Part shown: positions 1 through 10,673 of the stretch, in pieces | Numbering within the stretch: the first letter of the stretch is position 1 | Layout of the letters: each line of letters starts with the position of its first letter | Origin: Chinchilla lanigera | Taxonomy: Eukaryota > Chordata > Mammalia > Rodentia > Chinchillidae | DNA: 64,000 nucleotides | Assembly: GCF_000276665.1 (NCBI RefSeq) | Contig: NW_004955475.1 | Coordinates: forward strand, 8,157,387 to 8,221,386 | Reading direction: 5' to 3' | The notes under the pieces: generated by a model | Databases searched by the model: none | What the model saw: the letters and a program-made list of their open reading frames with translations, nothing else | Told to the model about the DNA's origin: nothing | Translations under genes and position numbers: made by a program

Positions 1-833
1 TGTGTTACTGCAAGTTGGGGACTAAAAAAGTGAAGAGAATTTGTGGTGTTATGGAGACTTTTAGTAGGCTGTTGCCTCCAGGTGAATAACTTTCAACTTT
101 GTATGTAGAGTGCTAGTATTTACCCTTGTTATTCACTTTAAGTGACTTTGGTCTGTCCCTATGTTTTGCTGAAAGAATTGCTTCTATTTATAACAGAATC
201 CACAGACTCAATCTTGTAACACTTCTATATGATAGTACTTGCTGCTACTCTTCCCCCTTTGGTGTATTCTCTATGAACACTATGGTAGTTTATTATTTGT
301 GGTTACTCTGCAGTGAGGTAGGTGTGGTTGGGTGTGGAAAATTGGGTTCTTAGGAGATTTGGAAGGGAGATTAGTGGTAGATGAGAAAAAAGAATTGATA
401 TGGTGTCTAATTTTATTGGTATGCTTTTAGTTGAGGTGACAGTTTAGTATTGAGAGTTTTCAGAGGATATTTTGTGGTGGTAAGGGAAAGACGTGGGAGA
501 AAGGGGGCTCACTTTGTGCTTGAAGAAAGCTGTGTGGTTACCAGAACTTGCTTATGGGGAGGACAATAAGCTAGGTAAAATATGGAGGAGCCAAGGGTTT
601 AGGATGGAGAAGAGCAAGGAATTACATTAGTGAAGATAGAAGTGATGTGAGGGGGCTCAGTATGATGAATTTAAAAACTTGGTAAGGATGAGTTTACATG
701 TTTGGAAAAAGAATAAATATATATGCTAATAATATTGTTGGGCATTTGGGGCAAAGAAACTAAATATCTGAGACAAGGGTGAACCTTGAGACCTAGTAAA
801 TCAGAGCCAATAAAAAAAAAAAACAGATATTCA
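1..833. other. No gene recognised
   Basis: AT-rich DNA with stops in all frames and no repeat family I can name. The only open frame is a short one of about 75 codons near 126-353, without coding signature or splice sites. A run of 12 A at about 812-823 lies just before the first SINE. Confidence 0.5.
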
Positions 834-846
834 AGAATAACTACCT

Positions 847-957
847 AGGGGCTGGGAATTAAGCTCAGTGGCAAAGCGCCTGCCCGGCAAGCGCAAGGTC
901 GTGAGTTCGGTTCCCGGTACCGGAGAAAAACCAAAAAACAAAAACAAAAACAAAAAA
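847..957 (+). mobile_element. Young tRNA-like SINE (ID-related), 13-bp target duplication
   Basis: The body begins GGGGCTGGGAATTAAGCTCAG and shows a tRNA-like A box (TAGCTCAGTGGC-type) and B box (GAGTTCGGTTCCC), ends GGTACCGGAG, and has an A/C-rich tail. Exact 13-bp direct repeats AGAATAACTACCT at 834-846 and 958-970 flank it, showing LINE-mediated insertion. Families of this kind descend from a tRNA and are transcribed by RNA polymerase III from internal promoters. It is not a functional tRNA gene. Near-identical copies occur at about 8.93, 10.56, 29.80, 34.82 and 58.18 kb. Confidence 0.9.
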
Positions 958-1039
958 AGAATAACTACCTAATATACACATGAAACCATAAAAAATATAA
1001 CATAGCCCCCATTGCTAAATAACTCAAGAAACATACAAA

Positions 1040-2012
1040 TACTTAAACTAACAAGTAGCTTCTTTACCAGAGTCTGAGTGCTCATACCTCAATCACTCCT
1101 CTGATCCCTCCACTACAAAACTGAGGTTAACTTGGACTCAGGACCTCTTTCTTCTAGGTTGCAGATATTCTTGTGGAATTTGGTCCACTGCAGGTTCCTC
1201 AGTTAGGAACTCCTGCTGTCTCTTTCCCTGGGTAAGATGGTGGATTTCACACAAGTTCACTGGCACTCCATTCTCCGCTGAGTTGGGGTTATTCCTATGC
1301 AATCAATTCAACTACAGCAGTAAACGGCTAATCCCATACAATGTTATCTATCAGGGTTAGTTGAGAAATAATATACCATCAAATCTTGTTTTGGGCCTCC
1401 CTTTAAGAGTGAGAGCATGATGCCAGTATGAGCCTCCAATCCTTTGTTACTCAGGCTGAAACTGGCATCTGACTGCAGGAGCTGAGTCTGTGATCAACAG
1501 TCCCTATCTCACAGCGGAACTCCCCCGAGTCTGTTCTTCAGCTGCCAGTTGTGTCCCATGACTGTCCTTCCCTCATCCACTCTGGGAACTTGGCAGTGTG
1601 AATCTGCCAATGGGCTGTTTTGGGACCAAAGTTTAAACACCTAGCTCTTCCTAAAAATGGTGTCCCTGCCAGCTCCTGCTCCATGTGACTGTGTCCTTGG
1701 GTGCTTGTACTGCAGTCTCTCACCAGCTGTTGCCTCCAACTGCATATGATTCTCCTGGTCCCAGTGCAGTTCTCAGTGAGCCGGGAAGTTTCACTTTCTC
1801 TCCAACCGCCATAGTTTCTCTTCTCTGGCATGGGCCACCTCTTCTGTATTATTTAGTCCTTTTTTCTTCTCCTGTCAGTTGCTTTGTGGTTCCCGTGTAC
1901 TTTCCCCTCTCTTCAGTTCCTCTCCAAGCCACTGTCCTGCAGACTCCAGACAGTATGCCCTGGAGAAGCAGGTTCCTGGCACTCACTGATCTGCCATCTT
2001 GTGTCTTCTTGA
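1040..2012 (-). mobile_element. L1 5'UTR-like fragment, antisense (tentative)
   Basis: Read on the minus strand, the block starts at about 2012 with CAAGATGGCAGATCAGTGAG, which resembles the AAGATGGCGG-type start of many L1 5'UTRs. It is more GC-rich than its surroundings and has no long reading frame. ORF1 and ORF2 do not follow it, so if it is L1 it is a detached 5' end. It could instead be part of an LTR or a unique region. The sense-strand open frame at 1685-2053 inside it has no coding signature. Confidence 0.4.
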
Positions 2013-2189
2013 TGTCATTAACTCTTTGGGGAGGATACCTAAAAGAAGAATAGCTTGGTAAAAGGAATTTCTATTTTTAGTTTTTAAAAACTGTTTATAT
2101 TTTTTCTTCTCATATTTTATTTTTTAACTAGTACATGTATGGTCTTATATCATTGCAATATGATACATTTAACACTTTTGGGAAGGTAC

Positions 2190-3690
2190 CTAACATGAGA
2201 AAAGCTGGGTCAAATGGAATTTCTAGTTTTAGTTTTTTGAGGAATCTCCATACTGTTTCCCATAGTCATTGTGCTAGTTGACATTTTCTCCAACAATATA
2301 GAAGGGATTTCCTCCCACAGACTCTTTAATATTTGCTATCATTTGACTCCTTTTTTTTTTGAAACAGGGTCTTGCTATGCAGTTCAGGCTGGCCTTGAGC
2401 TCACTTTGTAGCCCAGGCTGGTCTCGAACTCACAGTGATCCTCCTGCCTCAGCCTCCTAAGTGCTGGGATTACAGGTGTGCACCACGATGCCCGGCTATC
2501 ATTTGATTTCTTGATAATGGCCATTCTTTTTAATGTAAGTTGGGTTCTTAATGTTGTTTTAATTTGCATTTTTGTAATGGCTACAGATGTTGAACAATTT
2601 TCATGTATTTATTGGCCATTTGAACTTCTTCTGTGAAGTGTCTATTCCTTTCAGTTGTGCATTTTTGGTTGGGTCTTTTTATTTTGGAGGAGATCTCATT
2701 TTTATGAGTTCTTTATATACTCTAGTTATTAGTCTTCTGTCCATGGAATAGCTGTAAAAATTTGTGTCTTCACTTTGTTGTTTCTTTTGCTGTGCAGAAG
2801 ATTTTTAACTTGATATGATCATGTTTGTTCATTTTTGGCACTATTTCCTGTACCACCAGGATCCTGTTCAGAAAGTCCTTGCCTATATCATCAAGAGTTT
2901 TACCTATTTTATCTTCCAGCAGATAAAATAATTCCATTTTAATATTTAGATCTTTATTTCATTTTTTCGTTTAGTTCATGGTGAGAAATTTGGGTCTAGA
3001 TTCAGTCTTCTGCTTGTGTGTAGCCAGTTTTCCCAGCATCATTTATTAAACCGGCTATACTTCCTACAGTGTATGTTTTTGCCCCTTTGTCAAAGATCAG
3101 ATAGCTGAATATGTTTGGGGTTGTTTCTGCATCCTCTATTCTGTTCCATTGCTCTATTTTTTTATGCCAAAACCATGCTGTTTTTCATCACTGTAGCTTT
3201 GTAGTATGATATCAAGTCCAGGATTATGATGCCTCCTGCCTTGCTTTTCTATTGTGGCTCTCATATGAATTTCAGGATTATTTTCTTAAGTACTGTGAGA
3301 TATACTGTTGGCATTTTGATTGAGATTGCATTAAATCTGTATATCAGTTTTGGAGGTATGACCATGTTGGCAATATTGATCCCGGGTATCCAGGAACAAC
3401 GGATATCTTTCAATTTTTTGATGTCTTCTTTGACTTCCTTTGTCACAGTACTGTAGTTTTGATTATAGAAGTCTTTCACTTCACTGGTTCCATTAATTTC
3501 AAAGTATCTAATTTTCCTCAGTGCTATTGCCAATGACATGATTTTCCTAATTTCTTTCTTGATGAGTTAATTAATGGTGCACAGGATTATACTGAATTTT
3601 GTGTGTTGATTTTGTACTCTGCTATGCTATTAAATTTGGTTATTCATTCTATAAGTCTTCTTTGAAATTTTTTTGGTCTTCTCTTCAGCT
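2190..3690 (-). mobile_element. LINE-1 ORF2 C-terminal half and 3' part, antisense
   Basis: The + strand shows the complement of L1 ORF2 and 3' sequence. Examples are the stretches around TTTGATTGAGATTGCATTAAATC (3317-3340) and the TAGTTATTAGTCTTCTGTCC area (2723-2742), both diagnostic of L1 ORF2 read backwards. Minus-strand translation gives an RFNAISIKMPTVYL-like segment. Many stops and frameshifts make it dead. It is 5'-truncated near 3690 and interrupted by an antisense B1 at 2347-2494. Confidence 0.85.
2347..2494 (-). mobile_element. B1 SINE, antisense, in the L1
   Basis: It begins with a T run (complement of the A tail) and ends near CACCACGATGCCCGGC, the complement of the B1 head. Inside lie two successive GCCCAGGCTGG/TTCAGGCTGG-type segments, the rodent B1 internal duplication. 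Direct repeats GCTATCATTTGA at 2335-2346 and 2495-2506 flank it, so it entered a pre-existing L1. Confidence 0.92.
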
Positions 3691-4389
3691 TTATTCTAAT
3701 CTTAGGGACCATGCACCCTGTTGTTAACTGAAACATCTTTACGTGACATGTGATTGAACTTGATGCCATCCAGTTCCTGACCTTCCAGCTTCTAAACGTT
3801 TTCATTGTTTCCTCCTCTTACACCTCAGACTTGCTTCCCCTAGCAATGATATGGAGTGTTCTAGACTAAGTGTGAGGCTGTCTGCTCTTGCTGCACTCTG
3901 TTTGGGCACTTCGGAAAATGCCTTCGCTGGACTTACTCTGATCCTATTATCAGGCAACATGTGGCTAACCTATAGCTTGCAGGAAGTCTGCTCTTACATA
4001 TAGTAGAAAACGCCACTCTTTTGACATCTATGGACATGTGAGGAAGAGTCTTGATGTTTGGTGCTGCTTTTCTCTTATTTCCTGCAGGAATGGAGTCACA
4101 CAGTTCCCAGTCACCTAGATGTTCATTGATAAATGCCAGGATAGGGCTGGATGATAACAAGGGAGAGCAATTTGTTCCAATTCCTAGATTAAGAATTTGA
4201 GTCTTAGGCTGAGAAGATCCTAGCCAGAATGCTCTTAGTTCACAGTGCATGCTGGCACTCCCATGTCTCCAAGACTCTGTTGGGAGAATTCAATCAAAAC
4301 TGATTATTCTTTCATCTTCCAATTCTTATTCTTGTTGTTTGCTTGTTTTAATGATTATTATTCTCCTATTTTGGTATTTGCTTTCACAA
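3691..4389. other. No gene recognised; probably unique
   Basis: Mixed-composition DNA. A minus-strand open frame of 105 codons (3933-4250) has no recognisable motif, weak composition bias and no credible splice context, so I treat it as chance. Confidence 0.45.
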
Positions 4390-4545
4390 AGCTATGGGGA
4401 ACTCTGAGTTTCAGTTTCTCCATTTGTAAAATGTGAATTATAATCTCTACTTCTGAGAGTTCATGTGAGGAATTAATGAGATAATGTATCCAAAGTGTTG
4501 AGAACCTTGCCTGGGAAACAGTACTTCGATAAATGATCTCACATT
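4390..4545 (+). repeat. MIR SINE relic, sense
   Basis: It contains the MIR core pattern of 'CAGTTTCTCCATTTGTAAAATG', followed by the region resembling GAGGAATTAATGAGATAATG and a degraded tail. MIRs are ancient tRNA-derived SINEs shared by mammals. Highly diverged, boundaries approximate. Confidence 0.75.
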
Positions 4546-4831
4546 TTTTCTACTTGACCTTTAGCCATGCTTTCAGTCCCTGTGTTTCAGCCTCTTTTCA
4601 TGGGTGCCCACACACACTTTTCAAATCCCAAGGAAACTCCAATATTACTATGCTTTTTGACAATAAACAATAGGAATGGGGTTGATGACAGTGAGTCATA
4701 GAGTTTGGTCTTTTCTGATGGAAGAAAAGCGGAAGCTTCTGTCCTCAATCTTGTACTGTCATGGGATGATGACTTGTGAATCATATTTAAGAGGAGAGAT
4801 AGAATTTAGGAGTGGAAGAAAAACAGAGAAA

Positions 4832-4883
4832 CAGAGAGAGAGAGAGAGAGAGGGAGAGGGAGAGGGAGAGAGAGAGAGAGAGA
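4832..4883 (+). repeat. (GA)n microsatellite with GGGAGA interruptions
   Basis: Pure and imperfect GA dinucleotides. Translation gives an artefactual Glu/Arg-rich frame that is not a gene. Confidence 0.97.
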
Positions 4884-5379
4884 ATATAGGAAGAGGTCAC
4901 TCTAGGCATCTAATTTCATGGCGCACTGACCCAAATCTACTACACTGCCAGAATCAGCTGACATCTCACATGGAAGAAAGGGGGGAATGTATGCATAGGT
5001 GTGGTAGAGAAAGCATAAACAAAGGAGGAATTTAAAAGAACAGTGACTTAAAATATGTTTAATTGCATGAGATCACCATTAGAGAATGCAAATGAAAGCA
5101 ACTTATAATTTTGAAAACTAAAAGGGAAGATTCATGGGTTGTTTTTCTTTGTTTAATATCAAAAGAATGACCAATAATAAATGTGGGCAAGTTTCTCATT
5201 CCAGCTAAGGTATGAAAAAATGATAATATTGGAGTATAATAATGTATAATGGAAACCTTAATAAATTAATAGACTCAGACATTAAGCATTACTAATTGAT
5301 AACGTAACAAAACAAGGCAATAGACACTGTATGTCTCGTTAAAGAATCTTATGTTACCAATGAAGTATTCTTGATTTAA

Positions 5380-5975
5380 AAAATCCAGGTGGAATTTAAT
5401 AAAAATTTTAGATCAGCTACCAGTCTATAAGAAATACAGAGTCAGAAAATTATTTAAAATGACACCACAGGGGGCCAGTAAACAAAATACAGGATGTGGG
5501 AAACTCTACCACACAAATGATTCAGTTTCTTCAACAAATAAACATCAAAGAACAGGGAAAGACAGACAGAGGGGGAAACCTATGGATTGAAAGAGATTTG
5601 GGAGACATTAATTAATTGTAGTACATGTGTTTTATTTTGATTCTGTTTCAAACTAACTGAAAAAATATATAAAATATTGAGACAGTGGAAAAATGTAAAT
5701 ACTAGCAAGATATTTGATAACATTAAAATATTGGATCATTTTAAGATGTAATAATTTTACTGTAAATTTAAGTCTCTAAAATAAGTATAGGTAACATTTT
5801 ATGATGTTTGGGATTGCTTGTAATCCAGCATTGAGGATAGGGGCATAGAATAAACGATATTAGGCATGAGTTGATCATTGTTAGATCTGGATAATGGTTA
5901 CATTGAGGTTCATTTCACTATTGTATGTTTATATATGTTTAAGATTTTCTATCATATAAAATGAAAGAGAGAGTT
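5380..5975 (+). mobile_element. Ancient L1 3'UTR relic, sense (tentative)
   Basis: The block runs from a GGGAAACTCTACCACACAAATGA region through 'GGTTACATTGAGGTTCATTT' to 'TTTATATATGTTTAAGATTTTC', matching from memory the layout of old mammalian L1M 3' ends (GGTTCATTATACTATTCT...TATGTTTGAAATTTTCCATAATAAA). Strongly diverged; family not assigned. Confidence 0.5.
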
Positions 5976-6218
5976 AGGACATTTACTTTTGGGGGTAAGG
6001 TAGGAGCTCTCCCCTAAGATTATGAGTTATTTCAGCACCTAGAGGTATTTCTGGGATTAGAAAAGTGGAATTAATTTACTAATTACTGGTGCTTGAATGC
6101 ATGGCCCTGGAAGGACTGGGTCGGATTAAGTGACTGTTTATGACAAAGACTTGTGAATTGAAGTGACCTATATTACTTTAAAGCCAGACGGTTGAGAACC
6201 TATAAAAATGTTCCTTGC

Positions 6219-6388
6219 ACCAGGTGTGGTGGCACACACCTGCAATCCTAGCATTCCAGAGGCTGAGGTAGGAGGATCACCTTGTGAGTCTGAAGCCAGC
6301 CTGGGCTACATAGTGAGTTCAAGGCCATCCTGAACTACATAGCAGGACCCTGTCTCAAAAAAAACAAAACAAAACAAAAAGAAACAAA
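6219..6388 (+). mobile_element. B1 SINE, sense
   Basis: Starts CACCAGGTGTGGTGGCACAC, includes CAGCCTGGGCTACATAGTGAG and a second, duplicated CATCCTGAACTACATAGCA-type block, then CCTGTCTC and an A-rich AAAAC-repeat tail. The paired blocks are the B1 internal duplication. Confidence 0.93.
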
Positions 6389-6429
6389 ACATCCCTTCCT
6401 TCTTGCACAGTGAAAAGCATCATTTGAGG

Positions 6430-6935
6430 TAATGGTTGGTTACATACCCAGGAGTGGGATTACTGGATCATATAGTAGTTCTATTTTTGGTTGTTTGAGG
6501 AACAATGGCTATCTAATTTACATTTGCACTGCAGTGTATAAGGGTTCCTTTTTTTCCCACATCCTCTCCAGCATTTAAAAAAAATTTAAATAACTATTCT
6601 AGCTGGGCATGATAGTACCCCCCTGTATGCTGTAATCCAATCACTCAGGAGCTGAGGCAGAAGGATCACTGTGAGTTCAAGGCCAGCCTATAATACACAG
6701 TGAGTTCAATGCCAGTCTAAACTACATAACAAGACCCTGTCTCAAAAAAGAAAAGAAAAGAAAACAAACAAACAACAAGAAAGCATTCTAACTGGGATGA
6801 GATGATATCTCATTGTAGTTTTGATTCGCAAGTCTCTGATGGCTCACAACACTGAGGATTTTTCACATATTTGTTAGCTGTTTTTACATCTTTTGGGAAA
6901 TGTCATTCACATCATTTACACATTTTTCAAAATAT
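6430..6935 (-). mobile_element. L1 ORF2 3' segment, antisense (one half of an inverted L1)
   Basis: The + strand reads the complement of the L1 ORF2 C-terminal region: 'GGGATTACTGGATCATATAG' and 'AGTGTATAAGGGTTCC' before the B1, and 'AACTGGGATGAGATGATATC' after it. A sense B1 (6601-6775) splits it. At about 6936 it abuts an L1 reverse-transcriptase segment in the opposite orientation. Confidence 0.82.
6601..6775 (+). mobile_element. B1 SINE, sense, in the inverted L1
   Basis: Head AGCTGGGCATGATAGTACC, two duplicated CAGCCTATAATACACAGTGAG/CAGTCTAAACTACATAACA blocks, CCTGTCTC, then an AAAAG/AAAC-rich tail. A degraded ATTCTA direct repeat is visible on both sides. Confidence 0.88.
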
Positions 6936-7530
6936 AAGCCCAAGAGCAGATGGAATAAAATTCATAGATTCTACCAAACATTTAAAGAATTAACACCAGT
7001 TGTTTTGAAACTATTTAAAAACAGAAAAAAGGAAGAAAGTCCCTAACTCATCCTGTGAGACAAGAGTTACCCTTAAAACAAAACCAGATAAAGACACCAC
7101 CAGAAAAGAAAACCATAGACCAATATTCTTCATAAGAACTGATGGAATAATCCGCAGAAAATAATTCAACAAACTGAGCACAACAGCACGCTAAAAGAGA
7201 TGATAAACTGTATTAGAGGAATATAAAAAAATTAAACAGCATGACCAAGTGAAATTGATTCTGGGAATGTAAAGCAGGTTCAATACAGGAGCATGAATCA
7301 ATGCAATTCACCATATTAGTAGAACAAAGGACAAAAATAATACAAGTATCTCAATAGATACCAAAAAGGCATTTGATCAATTTGATTAAATGATAAAAAC
7401 TGCTTGACCAAAAAAACTTCATGATAAAAACTGCTTGAAAAACTAGCAGTCTCTAGTTCATCCAGAAAAGCATTCACAAAGACTCACATGGCTATCATCA
7501 TACTTACTGGTAAAATCCTGAGTGAGTGGG
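6936..7530 (+). mobile_element. L1 ORF2 reverse-transcriptase region, sense (other half of the inverted L1)
   Basis: Decayed ORF2 remnants: a segment equivalent to 'FYQTFKELTPVVLKLF', an 'AACCATAGACCAATATTCTTC' stretch (RT motif around NYRPIS), and a CTCAATAGATACCAAAAAGG segment (IDAEKAF-like). Multiple stops and indels. Lies head-to-head with 6430-6935, as in a twin-primed L1. Confidence 0.75.
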
Positions 7531-7564
7531 GAAGAAATCTGCAGGAAAGGATCAGGGATAGTCT

Positions 7565-7780
7565 TTTGGGGAGAGTATTAGGGATGAACCTGGGGCCTTG
7601 CACATGCTAGGCAAGTGCTCTACCACTTGGTTACATTCCCAGGCCTTTTCATTATTTTTTTTGAGACAGGGTCTTGTGAAGCCTCAACGTGGCCCAGGGT
7701 TGCCTTGAACTTGTGATCCTCCTGCTTTAGCCTCCAAAGTAGCTGGGATTACAAGCATGTGCCACCATCCTTGACTAGGA
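7565..7780 (-). mobile_element. B1-dID composite SINE, antisense
   Basis: From low to high coordinate: an antisense ID-like part (CCTTGCACATGCTAGGCAAG, then CTACCACTTGGTTACATTCC), a T run, and an antisense 7SL-derived B1 part ending GTGCCACCATCCTTGACTAG. In its own sense this is B1 then ID, the B1-dID order known from squirrel-related and some other rodents. Confidence 0.8.
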
Positions 7781-8374
7781 GAATAATTTTTATACCTTCT
7801 CCTTTACATGAAAAATTAATTTCACTAATAATTGTGAAAATAATAGCTGGGAAAGAAAGAGAAAAAACTTTTGTTGATCTTCCATGAATATAGTAATGCC
7901 ACTGCTCGTTTCAAACATAGTCTCTATGAAGTCAGGGATAAACACCCTTATTGTTTGCACCTGAGGCAGACCATCCTTGGCGCCTGGCCCTTGATATAAC
8001 AATGCAAGCAGCAGAATTAGACACCAGGACTTACTTGCATGGGGTTTACTGAGTGAGCATTCTCAGGAGAAAAGGAATCTTGGAAGGGGTGGAAGACAGG
8101 AGAAGGAGTTAAGGAAGAATGTGAACTCCACTAGACACTCGCTTCAGCAGGATCCCATTGCAACTCGGGCATGAATTCCATCACATTTACTTGTACCTTG
8201 CATCAAGGACAGGAGGCAAGGTCAAGAAGGTCATGACCTCTAAGGTTGCTCACTATTTCTCCAAGGGCAATTGTCTCAAGAAGGGGCAGCTGTGAGGGTC
8301 AACAGATGCCACTCACGGCACCTGAGAATGGGCAGGGCCTACACAGCTGGGAAGGAGAAAGGGGGAGACAGGTG
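7781..8374. other. No gene recognised
   Basis: Unassigned sequence. Part of 8040-8370 (GC-moderate, AGGAGAAAGGGGGAGACAGG) might belong to an unlabelled LTR, but I see no termini. Open frames here are short and unsupported. Confidence 0.4.
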
Positions 8375-8510
8375 TAAGCAAATAAAATTATTGGGAGGGA
8401 GGGGAGAGGAAGGGAATGAAAAAAGAATTAAGATGTGTGATATACTTGTACCAACTCTCTACATGGAATGTAATCATTATATACTGCAGATGTGTACCAA
8501 TAAAAAATGA
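8375..8510 (+). mobile_element. L1 3'UTR end, sense
   Basis: GGGAGGGAGGGGAGAGGAAG, then a 'GAATTAAGATGTGTGATATAC', TTGTACCAACTCTCTACATG and AATGTAATCATTATATACTG stretch. It aligns by eye with the 3' end of the L1 at 38160-38291 (same TGTACCAACTC and TAATCATTA blocks). A severely 5'-truncated copy. Confidence 0.75.
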
Positions 8511-8659
8511 AACAAAGAAATTATCACCTGTCATGACAGGCAGTAAATTTATAAAGTTTAAAATGGATAACAACATAAATAGCAATGTTTAGAAGAAATA
8601 GCTTAAAGAAATGAAAAAGTTATAAATTTGGGAAGGCAAAATGAGGGTAGAAGAGGTAG

Positions 8660-9219
8660 TGTTGGGGCAAACGTGCTTATTTAATTGAGTCAGCCATAAT
8701 AGAGGCAGCTGCAGAGGCTGTATGCGGAGACAAGCAAGTTTATTGGGGGCCAGCAGTGGGCACCCAGTACATGACCAAGCACCGACCCCGAAGGACAGGA
8801 GGGAGACTAGTTATACAGTTCTAGTTCCAGGTCTAGTCCCGGGTCTAGGGGGTGGGTGGTGCTGACATAGTTTAGTGCAGCTACAGAAATACTACAAAGC
8901 ATGTGCTTAACCTGTGACAAAGGATCAAAGGTGGGCTGGGGATTTAGCTCAGCGGCAAAAGCGCCTGCCTGGCAAGCGCAAGGTTGTGAGTTCGGTTCCC
9001 GGTACCGGAGAAAAACCAAAAAAAAAAAAGGATCAAAGGTGTTTGATATTTTACATAGAGGACAAAAAAACTTATGACAGAGCATGGGGTGGTATGGGGT
9101 TAGGTAACTATGACAACATTTACAAGAAACAAATTTAAGGGCACAGAAGTTTAAGCTTTAAAATGGCACGGAACACAAAACGGCATTGGATTAGTTTTCT
9201 TTCCCGTGTCAGTAGGACA
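8660..9219 (-). mobile_element. ERV-type solo LTR, antisense
   Basis: Minus-strand reading begins TGTCCTACTGACACGGGAAA at 9219 and ends CCCCAACA at 8660, giving TG...CA termini. An AATAAA polyadenylation signal (complement of TTTATTGGGGG, about 8741-8748) precedes a pyrimidine-rich U5-like part. A tRNA-like SINE (8934-9028) lies within. The flanking 5-bp duplication is not obvious, so boundaries are approximate. Without the SINE it is about 450 bp. Confidence 0.65.
8934..9028 (+). mobile_element. Young tRNA-like SINE in the LTR, 13-bp target duplication
   Basis: Same family as the element at 847. It has GCTGGGGATTTAGCTCAGCG, CGCCTGCCTGGCAAGCGCAA, GAGTTCGGTTCCCGGTACC and an A tail. Exact repeats AGGATCAAAGGTG at 8921-8933 and 9029-9041 flank it. 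The intact boxes and duplication suggest recent insertion, after the LTR. Confidence 0.93.
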
Positions 9220-9289
9220 GATTTATGATGTTCATTATAAGACCTTTTAAACTAGGTTATTTTAAAATTATGTATATGCATTATATAAA

Positions 9290-9593
9290 AATTGTTTTAA
9301 AATATATGGTAATGGTATATGGTGAAGTAGAAATTCTCATCATCTGTTAATGGGAATTAGTACAACCATTTTGGAGAGCAATTTGGAATATGTAGTGAAG
9401 CTGAAGATGCACATACTCTAAGGCCCAGTGGGTCCAAGCCTAGATAAACTGTGAGAAGCACATGTATGTATAAGGAGACATGTGCAACATTGTTTATAAT
9501 TCTGCAAAATATTAAATAAATATCTAACAATGGGGCAACAATAAATTGCAGTGTGTTTATACAATGGAGTATTCCCACATCAATTTAAATTAG
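9290..9593 (+). mobile_element. Old L1 ORF2 C-terminal fragment, sense
   Basis: Contains ACAACCATTTTGGAGAGCAA, 'AGGAGACATGTGCAACATTG', and 'ATACAATGGAGTATTCCCAC', standard L1 ORF2 C-terminal nucleotide landmarks, diverged. It resumes after the MaLR LTR (9956 onward, to about 10030), which landed in it. Confidence 0.75.
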
Positions 9594-9955
9594 TGTTATG
9601 GTTTGTGTCTGGATGTCCCCCCAAAGCCTCATGCAGTCATTGGACAGGCTTCTAGAGTTTATGATTGATTCATGGTCCAATGTTGGAATTATGGATGTGA
9701 GTGCTACACCTAACCTGGGCGGGTAGTTTGCATATTTAAGGGAGGGAAAGAGCCTGCTTGCTGCCACTCCTCCCTTTTGCTCTTGTTGCTTTTGCTATCT
9801 TCCACTGCCATGAATTGATGCCCTCTGCCATGTGCCACCCTGCCTTGGAGCCAGCCGAGTGTGGACTGAAACCTCCATAAACTGTGAGCTAACCTTTCCT
9901 TCCTTAATTTTGGGCATCAGGTATTTTGTCTCAGCAATGAGAGAAAAGTAAGACA
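9594..9955 (+). mobile_element. Solo MaLR-type LTR with exact 5-bp target duplication
   Basis: Starts TGTTATGGTTTGTGTCTGGA and ends AGTAAGACA, with ATTAG at both 9589-9593 and 9956-9960. It has the MaLR layout: a 'CCCCCCAAAGCCTCATGC' early part, an internal 'CTGAAACCTCCATAAACTGTGAG' and a tail 'ATTTTGTCTCAGCAATGAGA'. MaLR LTRs belong to the ERVL-MaLR group of non-autonomous retroelements. The single LTR means internal sequence was lost by LTR-LTR recombination. Confidence 0.88.
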
Positions 9956-10557
9956 ATTAGTGAACTATATTTATGAAACTGAATAAAGTGGAAGCCACAG
10001 TTTAGTTATACCTGAGGTCAATGGACCATAACTACATAACCAAAACTTAATTCATCCCAATTCTCCCAAAGTGCTAGCTCTAATTACAATCAAAACACAA
10101 AATGTCAGTGAAAGGTTATTCACTGCTGACAACTAGTTACAGATATATCAGCTTAAGTGGCTCTATTGCCCCAAAAGACAATGTTAATATTCTATATGAC
10201 AGCTAGTCAGGAAAAAAGGTCAGAATACTCCCTCCCTCATTCTTTATAAATTGTGCTGAACTACCATGAGCAGAGCTTCTTACCACTTTGGGTTCCAAGA
10301 ATCCTGGTTTGGAAATAAGTTTTTTCAGTTTTAAAAACTTGATCTAATATTGGTTTTGGCAAGTGTAACATGAACAAAGCAAGCTGTGGAAGTACATGGA
10401 CAATGTAATGGCATTTATAGAAACACTGAAAACATGGTAAAAAATAGTAAGTGCTGTTAATATGTACAGGTATATTTGTATGTATATACCGCTGGGGAAC
10501 CACCCAGACTGCTTCAAAGCTCAAGGGCATCTAAGAATATCTAAGGACATGACCCTG

Positions 10558-10673
10558 GGGCTGGGGGTTTAGCTCAGCTGCACAGTGCCTGCCTGGCAAG
10601 TGCAAGGTTGTGAGTTTGATTCCCAGTACCAGAAAAAAAACAGAAAACAAAAACAACCCCCCGCCCAAATGAG
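10558..10673 (+). mobile_element. tRNA-like SINE in the retroviral LTR, 17-bp target duplication
   Basis: GGGGCTGGGGGTTTAGCTCAG head, CCTGCCTGGCAAGTGCAAGG middle, TTCCCAGTACC end and an A/C-rich tail. Perfect 17-bp repeats CTAAGGACATGACCCTG at 10541-10557 and 10674-10690. More diverged than the copy at 8934. Confidence 0.94.

Noticed and set aside
847..957. Functional tRNA gene
   Set aside because: tRNA-like boxes are part of a SINE with A-tail and target duplications; the acceptor stem and 3' end do not form a mature tRNA.
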